Shown piece by piece: positions 1 through 5,305 of a stretch of 13,102 bases of DNA. This stretch comes from an uncultured Collinsella sp. GTDB taxonomy: Bacteria > Actinomycetota > Coriobacteriia > Coriobacteriales > Coriobacteriaceae. Positions within the stretch are counted from its first letter, which is position 1. Every line of letters begins with the position of its first letter. The stretch is taken from contig CABUCQ010000049.1 in the NCBI GenBank assembly GCA_902490095.1, forward strand, positions 1 through 13,102, given 5' to 3'. The notes beneath the pieces are model-generated. The model was not told the DNA's origin, did not search any database, and saw only the letters and a program-made list of their open reading frames with translations. Made by a program: the position numbers and the translations under genes.

Positions 1-4
1 CGCA

Positions 5-48
5 TAAAAAGAGAACGCGGGGCGTCCGAATCGATCCGGACGCCCCGC
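5..48 (-). terminator. Intrinsic terminator after the M24 peptidase gene
   Basis: Positions 17-28 and 37-48 form a perfect 12-bp GC-rich stem around an 8-base loop. Read on the minus strand, the stem is followed by a T-rich tract (complement of 5-14, including five consecutive T). It begins about 24 bases past the peptidase stop codon, so it should end that transcript. No T tract follows on the plus strand, so it acts mainly in one direction. Confidence 0.9.
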
Positions 49-71
49 CCCAAACTATCTACTGAAGTAAA

Positions 72-1202
72 CTAGCAGTCGATAACGTGCAGGTCGTGCG
101 GGGTCTTGGTGAAGGGCTCATAGCCGTTCTCGGTGACCACGCCGTAGTCCTCCAGGCGCACGCCGCCCACGCCGGGCAGGTAGACGCCGGGCTCCATGGT
201 GATAACCGAGCCGACCTCGATGATATTCTTGCTGCGGTTAAAGTTGGGCAGCTCATGGATGTCGATGCCCACGCCGTGACCCAAGCCATGGTTATAGTAA
301 TCGCCATAGCCGGCATCGCCGATGATCTTCTTGGAGAGCTTGAAGATGTCGTTGCCCTCAACGCCCGGATGGATGGCGGCGACGCACTCCTCGTGCGTAC
401 GGCGCACGAGTGCGCACAGGTCGAGCTGCTCCTGGGTGGGCTCGCCCATCACGACAGTGCGCGTCATGTCGGAGCGGTAATCACAGTAGCCCGCGCCGTA
501 ATCCATGAGGACAAAGTCGCCCTTCTCGATCACGCGGTCGCTCGGCACGGCATGCGGGTTGGCGGTGTTGGGGCCGCTCGCGACGATGGAACCGAAGGCC
601 AGGCTGTCGGCACCGTTGGCGAACATAAAGTTCTCGAGCTCGTTGCGTACCTGCTTCTCGGTCATACCGGGCTTAATAAAGCCGAGCATGTGCTGGAAGG
701 CGGCATCGGTGATCGACTGCGCATGGCGCATGAGCTCAATCTCCTCGGCGTCCTTGATGGCGCGCATCTTGCGGATATCGTCGTGCATCAGCGGCAGCAT
801 ACAGGCGACGGAACGGTCCTCCAGGCCGCGCTGAATACCCTGGTAGAAATTAATCTGCATATCGTCCTCGACAGCGCAGACGCGGCATTTGTTGGCCGCG
901 ATCTTGCCGGCGACCCAACCGGGGATGGTGCCCTCATCCATGTCGTAGACCCAGGGGCTGCCGGCTGGCGTGTTCTCCTCAAAGCTGTTGAGGTAGCGCG
1001 AGTCGGTGTGGAACAGGCACTGGTCGGCCGTAATAAACGCAGCGTGCGGGAACTCGAAGGTGTAGTCGAAGACGCCCTTCACGCCCGTAAGCCAACGAAG
1101 GTTGGCCTCGTCGCGCACCACGATGGCGTCGTAGCCACGCTCGACCATCAGGGCACGGACACGCTCGATACGACCGGCAGGACCGGCAGCAAACTCAGAC
1201 AT
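72..1202 (-). CDS. M24 family metallopeptidase (Xaa-Pro aminopeptidase/dipeptidase type)
   Basis: A 376-residue cytosolic dinuclear-metal peptidase expected to cleave bonds involving proline in peptides. A creatinase-type N-terminal domain (about 12-140) precedes the pita-bread catalytic domain (about 150-370). All five metal ligands of the family are visible: D234 (LMDYG), D245 (SDMTRT), H309 (GLGHGVG), E337 (MEPG) and E351 (RLEDYG). H217 in NPHAVPSD fits the substrate-side histidine. The ATG at 1202 is preceded by an AAAGGA Shine-Dalgarno sequence. The gene stands about 130 bases after the aroB-like gene, probably with its own promoter, and ends at a strong terminator. In many actinobacteria a peptidase of this family follows aroB and precedes efp, which fits the position here. 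PepP and PepQ specificity cannot be told apart from sequence alone, so no symbol is given. Confidence 0.93.
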   Translation of the reverse strand: MSEFAAGPAGRIERVRALMVERGYDAIVVRDEANLRWLTGVKGVFDYTFEFPHAAFITADQCLFHTDSRYLNSFEENTPAGSPWVYDMDEGTIPGWVAGKIAANKCRVCAVEDDMQINFYQGIQRGLEDRSVACMLPLMHDDIRKMRAIKDAEEIELMRHAQSITDAAFQHMLGFIKPGMTEKQVRNELENFMFANGADSLAFGSIVASGPNTANPHAVPSDRVIEKGDFVLMDYGAGYCDYRSDMTRTVVMGEPTQEQLDLCALVRRTHEECVAAIHPGVEGNDIFKLSKKIIGDAGYGDYYNHGLGHGVGIDIHELPNFNRSKNIIEVGSVITMEPGVYLPGVGGVRLEDYGVVTENGYEPFTKTPHDLHVIDC

Positions 1203-1225
1203 GCAGATTCCTTTCTTGTTGTCTC

Positions 1226-1254
1226 AATATAAACGGGACGGGTCTCAACCGAAC
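1226..1254 (-). promoter_or_regulatory. Weak candidate promoter of the M24 peptidase gene
   Basis: On the minus strand a TATATT -10-like hexamer (1226-1231) lies about 24 bases before the ATG. The -35 position at 17-base spacing reads GTTCGG (1249-1254) and is a poor match. A promoter is expected in this 132-base gap because the gene to the right belongs to a separate compact run, but the assignment rests mainly on the -10 element. Confidence 0.3.
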
Positions 1255-1256
1255 GA

Positions 1257-1275
1257 CGGAATCGCATGCGATCCG
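1257..1275. repeat. Palindrome upstream of the M24 peptidase gene
   Basis: A perfect 12-bp palindrome, ATCGCATGCGAT (1261-1272), is extended by CGG/CCG on the two sides with one extra A. It lies just upstream of the candidate promoter. No T tract follows on either strand, so it is not an intrinsic terminator. It could be an operator or an RNA hairpin; nothing in the sequence decides which. Confidence 0.45.
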
Positions 1276-1334
1276 CAACCGATTGAAAACCCGCCCCTCA
1301 ACATGATACGAAAGACGATGGAAGTCAATAAATC

Positions 1335-2444
1335 TTAGAGAAGTTCTTTACGAGAAGCCAAGTAGGCGTGAGCATGGCGCTCAAGAACCTCGTCCTCAAC
1401 GTTCGTTAGGCGAATGGCGCCGAGCGCCGCGGGCAGCGGCAGCATGCTGCGGTTCGAGCGGACAAACTGCTGTCTGCGGAACTCCTCGATATATGCGGCA
1501 GGCTCCAGATCGAAGGCAAGCTCCTCGATGCCAAAGTCCTCCAGGCAGTCATCGAGATCAAACACATAGTCGATATCGAAGTCGCAGGCATCGTGTGCTA
1601 GGCGCGCCTCAAAGCGCATGCCCTCGGACAACAGCTGGTAGGCAGGGACCTGCGAAGCGGCATCGCCCAAGCAAGCGCGCAGGGTGCGCTCCCCCGTCTT
1701 GCCAAAATCGAGCGCATGGCGAGCGCTCGGGTTCGTGGCCGTCAGCACGTCCTTGCGGGCAGTCTGAGACCATTGAACGGCATTGACGAGTGCGACCTCC
1801 TCGCCCGCGAGAATCTCGGGGACGGTCTCAGTAAACTGATTCCAGCGGGACTTGCTGCTCGAAAGCATGGTGCCAACAAGTACCGCATAGCCGAACTTGA
1901 GGTCCTCGGGTTCCGCCTCGCGAACAAGGTCGAGATCACACACAACCAAGCCCGGTTCGGGACGGAACGCGATAGCGGGAAGCGCATTCGACGACGAGGC
2001 AATGAGCGGCTTCATGGTCGTCGCGACCGTGAGCATGGCGTCGAAGGTCGTCGGCAGCAGCGCGCACTCGGTTCGGCCACACCACTGGTTGGCGCACCAG
2101 CTAACAACCGAGCAGGTTGCGGCATCGCCAACGGCGACAACCAGATCGTCGCAGGTAATGCCGTTGGCAGACAAGGCGCCAAAGATAGCATCGGCATCGG
2201 CCAGCGTGGCACCAGCAGGCGAAACCTCAAGGGAGAACTGCGACACGGCAAAACCGGCGTCGACCAGCGCATGCTCGACGACTTCACCAAAACGCTCGGA
2301 TGTGGCGGAGTTCCAAACCACCATCGCGCGCTTAGGCTTGCCCACAGCCGAGGCAAACATACGCGACAGCTCATCGAACGCGCCCAATCCGACACGGACA
2401 TCGACGCTGCGGTTTTGGAAATTGATCAGTTGGCGGCGAATCAT
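1335..2444 (-). CDS. Divergent 3-dehydroquinate synthase (AroB)-like protein, probably not a normal DHQ synthase
   Basis: A 369-residue protein of about the AroB length (350-360). The fold is recognisable: GD106-107 at the NAD-binding site, PTT131-133, K145, the stretch LVVCDLDLV and PEDLKFG (179-185), where E180 aligns with the zinc-binding glutamate. The catalytic core is eroded. The GGG-GD loop is VAVGD, the GHTFGH motif reads GKTGER (248-253), so both its histidines are lost, and the histidine of the HGE motif is a leucine near 272. True AroB converts DAHP to 3-dehydroquinate with Zn and NAD. The chosen ATG (2444-2442) overlaps the aroK stop as ATGA, with GGAG upstream; the frame also opens at a TTG at 2477, which is less likely. 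The frame is intact and the coding style ordinary, so it appears to be a maintained protein with a changed or non-enzymatic role. Family call fairly sure, function unknown. Confidence 0.72.
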   Translation of the reverse strand: MIRRQLINFQNRSVDVRVGLGAFDELSRMFASAVGKPKRAMVVWNSATSERFGEVVEHALVDAGFAVSQFSLEVSPAGATLADADAIFGALSANGITCDDLVVAVGDAATCSVVSWCANQWCGRTECALLPTTFDAMLTVATTMKPLIASSSNALPAIAFRPEPGLVVCDLDLVREAEPEDLKFGYAVLVGTMLSSSKSRWNQFTETVPEILAGEEVALVNAVQWSQTARKDVLTATNPSARHALDFGKTGERTLRACLGDAASQVPAYQLLSEGMRFEARLAHDACDFDIDYVFDLDDCLEDFGIEELAFDLEPAAYIEEFRRQQFVRSNRSMLPLPAALGAIRLTNVEDEVLERHAHAYLASRKELL

Positions 2445-2974
2445 AGCAGTCCACGCTCCAAAAGCATCTCGGCACAAAGGTAGGAAACGTCCTCGAAGGA
2501 CTTGTTGCGAATATCAAGGGTAATATCGGCGGCCTGGCGATACAGCGGACGGCGATGCTCAAACAAGCGCGCGGCATGCTCGGGCGAGCGGAAATCGGGG
2601 CGCGTGTCGGACCGACGAATCTGGCGAATCGAATCCTCGAAGTCGCCCTCGAGGTACACGCACGTACCCATTTCGTGCATCAGCTCAATATTCACCGGCG
2701 TCTCGACAATGCCACCCCCGCACGATACCAACAGGCTGCGCTCACTTTGAAGCGAACGGAGTGCCGAGGTCTCGAGCTCGCGAAAACGATCCTCGCCCTC
2801 GGTCTCAAAAATCTCGGTTACCGACTTGCCGCAACGGCGGACGACCAGGCGGTCGGTATCGATAAAACGCCTCTTGAACATGGTGCCGACGTTGCGCGCG
2901 AGCGTCGATTTGCCCGCGCCCAAAAAGCCGATAAAGAAGATATGGTCGCAGCCGTGTTTGGTGTGCTGGGACAT
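2441..2974 (-). CDS. aroK: Shikimate kinase
   Basis: A 177-residue P-loop kinase that in its family phosphorylates shikimate with ATP in chorismate synthesis, in the cytosol. Visible motifs are Walker A GFLGAGKST (16-24), DTD (39-41) with D41 as the Mg/shikimate aspartate, R65 in FRELE, the GGG loop (86-88), the lid arginine R125 and RRPLY (141-145). Two family positions are unusual: the glutamate normally found in D-x-D-x-x-I-E is V45, and the lid motif RPLL reads RPDF. The ATG at 2974 is 8 bases after the yqeG stop, and a GAGGA lies within the end of yqeG. The stop overlaps the next start as ATGA, so it is translationally coupled to the aroB-like gene. The kinase call is strong. The lid change and the eroded AroB neighbour leave some doubt about shikimate as the physiological substrate. 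Confidence 0.88.
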   Translation of the reverse strand: MSQHTKHGCDHIFFIGFLGAGKSTLARNVGTMFKRRFIDTDRLVVRRCGKSVTEIFETEGEDRFRELETSALRSLQSERSLLVSCGGGIVETPVNIELMHEMGTCVYLEGDFEDSIRQIRRSDTRPDFRSPEHAARLFEHRRPLYRQAADITLDIRNKSFEDVSYLCAEMLLERGLL

Positions 2975-2982
2975 AGCGAGAC

Positions 2983-3480
2983 CTAATCCTCGCAGGGAAG
3001 GTCGCGCAGGGCCCGGCGCTCAAAGATACGGAAGATCTGCGTATACCACAGGTCCTGCGTGGCCTGCGGCTTTACCAGGATGGTATCGACGCCGGCGAAG
3101 TTGCCGCTCCACACGTCAGTGTAGAGCTGATCACCGATCAGCACCGCCTCGTCGGCCGTGGCGCCGAGGCGCTTAAGACCCGCCTTGAGGGCAAACGGCG
3201 CCGGCTTCATGGCATGGCTGATGGCCTCGAGTCTCAGCTCGCGTGCTGATGCCATGACCTGGTCGCGATGCCAGTTATTGGACACCATGCACAGCTTAAA
3301 GCCTTTGGCGCGGGCGGCATCGAGCCACGCGGAAACCGCGGCGGGAACCTGCTCGGTGTCGCGCGGCACCAAGGTGTTATCGCGATCGAGCAGAATGGCG
3401 CGTTTGCCGTCGGCCCACAGGGTATCAAGGTCGATGCGATCAACCGAGGCAACGTAACGTTTGGGGCTAAAAATCCTCAT
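2983..3480 (-). CDS. yqeG: YqeG family HAD IIIA-type phosphatase
   Basis: A 165-residue soluble HAD-superfamily hydrolase, close in length to Bacillus YqeG (about 170). The HAD motifs are complete: D32 and D34 in DRDNT (nucleophile and acid), S67 in VSNN, K92 in MKP, and the acidic motif GDQLYTD (116-122). The GDQLxTD form and the C-terminal ILV-P stretch are typical of YqeG rather than of histidinol- or heptose-phosphatases. The ATG at 3480 lies one base after the mltG stop, with a modest GGAA upstream. The frame stays open further upstream inside mltG, but those starts would produce a low-complexity leader with no homology. The substrate of the family is not known to me. In Bacillus yqeG lies close to aroE, so an association with aro genes is not unique to this window. 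Confidence 0.9.
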   Translation of the reverse strand: MRIFSPKRYVASVDRIDLDTLWADGKRAILLDRDNTLVPRDTEQVPAAVSAWLDAARAKGFKLCMVSNNWHRDQVMASARELRLEAISHAMKPAPFALKAGLKRLGATADEAVLIGDQLYTDVWSGNFAGVDTILVKPQATQDLWYTQIFRIFERRALRDLPCED

Positions 3481-3481
3481 G

Positions 3482-4867
3482 CTAATTCCAAGACTGTTGA
3501 TGCTCTTCGTAGGTTTGCGAGAAGTACTCCTCGTCCTGCGTAATGTAGAAATACAGGTCATCGGAGTCGGTCGGCTCAAGTGTGGCCTTGAGTGCCTCGA
3601 GCGACGGAGAGCAGATGGGCGTGGGCGGTAGGCCCTCGTGCTTATAGGTGTTATACGGACTATCGCTCTGCAGGTCGTCGGCGGTAACCTCGCCACCGGT
3701 GACATACATCATGGTCGCATCGCTGTTGAGATAGCGCAAACCATCGAGCTTGCCCGCCAGACGGTTGTAGAAGACCGAGGCCACGTGCGCGCGCTGGTCG
3801 GCGTTGAGGCCCTCGCGCTCAACGATAGAGGCCAAGTTGACGATGTCGTAGTCGGACATCTCCACACCGTAGCGTTCCTTGATCTTGGCTTCGCAGCTCG
3901 CAAAGTCAAGCGACTTGTACTCGGTCTTAAACTGATCGAGCATAGCGCGAATCACGCCATCGGCCGTCGGCGAATCACCCAACGAATAGGTCTTGGGGAA
4001 TAGGAAGCCCTCGAGTGAATCGTTCGCGGCGTCCTTAAGGAAGCTATAGTCGTCCACGTAGTTGGAGGCCTTGGCCTGGTTGAGGAAGTCTTCCTTGGAG
4101 ATGCTGTCGTAGGCCTGGGCCACACGGTCGGCGACTTGATCGACCGTCAGGCCCTCAGGGATAGTCAGCGCATTAGAGCCCGCGTTGGGACCTTCCATGA
4201 GCTGCTGAACAACCTTGGTCGCATCCATGAGTGTAGTGAACGAATAAGTACCAGGCTTGAGCGACATATCGGCATTGAGCTTTTTCACCGCCGCATAATA
4301 ATCCTTGGGATTTTCGACGATATGGTTCTCGGAGAGAATCGAGGCGATCGTATCGCCCGAAGCACCGTCGGGAATGGTCACCGTAACCTGCTGACCAGCC
4401 GTGACCTTCGTATCCCCACCGGCGAAGAAGCCCTTGACGGCCGGCACGGCAAAGAAAGCGATCGCAGCAAGCGCAAGCACGGCGACGACGCCACCGATAA
4501 TCATAGGCACCGGGGAGCTTTTCTTTTGTGTACCACGGCGGACGTGCGCGTTATAGCTCGAGCGCGTAGCCGGAGCAACGCCGTGGGAACCGAGAGCGTG
4601 ATGCGAATGCGACTGGGGGGCCTGCACTCGCTGGGTAGATGCCTGCTGCTTAAAGCGGGTACCGCCTGCAGGCTGGGCCGAACGAGCAGAAGGCTGCTGA
4701 GCCGTCCGCTGAGCAGGCTGGGCCGAACGAGAGGAGGACTGCACCGGACGCGCGGCAGACTGAGCTGCGCGCTGCGTCGGCTGCGCAGGGCGCTGACCAG
4801 GCTGAGTAGGGCGCGACGAGGGCTGACCCTGACGACTCTGCCGGCGCGGATCGGAAGCGCTAGGCAT
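3482..4867 (-). CDS. mltG: Endolytic murein transglycosylase MltG (YceG-like)
   Basis: A 461-residue membrane-anchored lytic transglycosylase that cuts nascent glycan strands and so sets their length. The order is a cytoplasmic Q/S/P/A/R-rich low-complexity region (about 1-115), one membrane segment (about 120-142), a LysM-like part (about 155-225) and the catalytic YceG domain (about 230-455). The catalytic glutamate fits E350 in LASIVERE. Further family motifs are HVASVFYNRL, SDATMMY and EGLPPTPI with the downstream SP. The family is commonly near 340-380 residues; the extra length is the N-terminal tail. The ATG at 4867 has a strong GAGGAGGT ribosome site inside the end of ruvX and overlaps ruvX by 8 bases. 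It sits within the alaS-ruvX-mltG order widely conserved in bacteria. Confidence 0.95.
   Translation of the reverse strand: MPSASDPRRQSRQGQPSSRPTQPGQRPAQPTQRAAQSAARPVQSSSRSAQPAQRTAQQPSARSAQPAGGTRFKQQASTQRVQAPQSHSHHALGSHGVAPATRSSYNAHVRRGTQKKSSPVPMIIGGVVAVLALAAIAFFAVPAVKGFFAGGDTKVTAGQQVTVTIPDGASGDTIASILSENHIVENPKDYYAAVKKLNADMSLKPGTYSFTTLMDATKVVQQLMEGPNAGSNALTIPEGLTVDQVADRVAQAYDSISKEDFLNQAKASNYVDDYSFLKDAANDSLEGFLFPKTYSLGDSPTADGVIRAMLDQFKTEYKSLDFASCEAKIKERYGVEMSDYDIVNLASIVEREGLNADQRAHVASVFYNRLAGKLDGLRYLNSDATMMYVTGGEVTADDLQSDSPYNTYKHEGLPPTPICSPSLEALKATLEPTDSDDLYFYITQDEEYFSQTYEEHQQSWN
4668..4731. repeat. Direct repeat in the low-complexity 5' part of mltG
   Basis: An identical 19-base unit occurs at 4668-4686 and 4713-4731, exactly 45 bases (15 codons) apart, so the frame is kept. 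It encodes the repeated RSAQPA near residues 47-52 and 62-67 of MltG. Related shorter Q-P-x-Q-R units surround it. It looks like a tandem expansion within a disordered tail and may vary in copy number between strains. Confidence 0.75.
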
Positions 4868-5288
4868 GCGAAACCTCCTCGTTTTTACGATCGAGCCATG
4901 TCTGCAAGAACAGGCTGGCGGCGATCATGTCAATCTTGCCCCTCATCTGCTTTTCGTTGAGTCCCTGCTCTCGCAGGATTCGCTTGGCCTCCTGCGAGGA
5001 CAGACGCTCGTCCTCAAACTCCAGAGGAAGTTCGAGCTCGTCGGCAATCTTTTGCGCCACAGCGGCAACGCGCTCGGCCTGAGGGCCGGGCTCACCGGCC
5101 ATGGTCAGGGGACGTCCGCTTACCAGGATGTCGGGCTCATAGTCCTCAACCAGGTAGCGGAACGTCTTGGCCATACCGGTGACCTCGGCAGCCGGAAGCA
5201 CCTTGACAGGCATCGCCATCTTGCCATCACGGCTCGAGACGGCGATGCCAATCCTGGTCTCCCCTATGTCCAGCGCGAGCGCAACCAC
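4860..5288 (-). CDS. ruvX: Holliday junction resolvase-like / pre-16S rRNA nuclease RuvX (YqgF)
   Basis: A 142-residue RNase H-fold protein of the YqgF family, the usual length. The acidic active-site positions are present: D7 in LALDIGETRIGIA, E94 in DERLSS and D120 in KIDMIAA. The family is known for maturing the 5' end of 16S rRNA in E. coli and is also proposed as a Holliday-junction nuclease. The start is a GTG at 5288. An in-frame stop lies four codons upstream and no ATG is suitably placed, so this is the only sensible start; an AAGAAG supplies a weak ribosome site. It begins 17 bases after the alaS stop and overlaps mltG by 8 bases, so the three genes are probably co-transcribed. Confidence 0.93.
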   Translation of the reverse strand: MVALALDIGETRIGIAVSSRDGKMAMPVKVLPAAEVTGMAKTFRYLVEDYEPDILVSGRPLTMAGEPGPQAERVAAVAQKIADELELPLEFEDERLSSQEAKRILREQGLNEKQMRGKIDMIAASLFLQTWLDRKNEEVSHA

Positions 5289-5305
5289 AGCGACTTCTTA
5301 GATTC

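Noticed and set aside
87..1232. A 381-codon plus-strand frame.
   Set aside because: It is the antisense shadow of the M24 peptidase, whose five metal ligands are all present on the minus strand. The plus-strand product has no recognisable domain.
1294..1334. TTGACT followed by TATCAT upstream of the M24 peptidase gene as its promoter.
   Set aside because: The hexamers are good, but the spacer is only 14 bases, outside the workable range for housekeeping promoters.
3481..3705. A longer N terminus for the YqeG protein (240 residues instead of 165).
   Set aside because: The extra 75 residues overlap the conserved C-terminal end of mltG, are low in complexity and have no counterpart in the family. 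The ATG at 3480, one base after the mltG stop, fits better.
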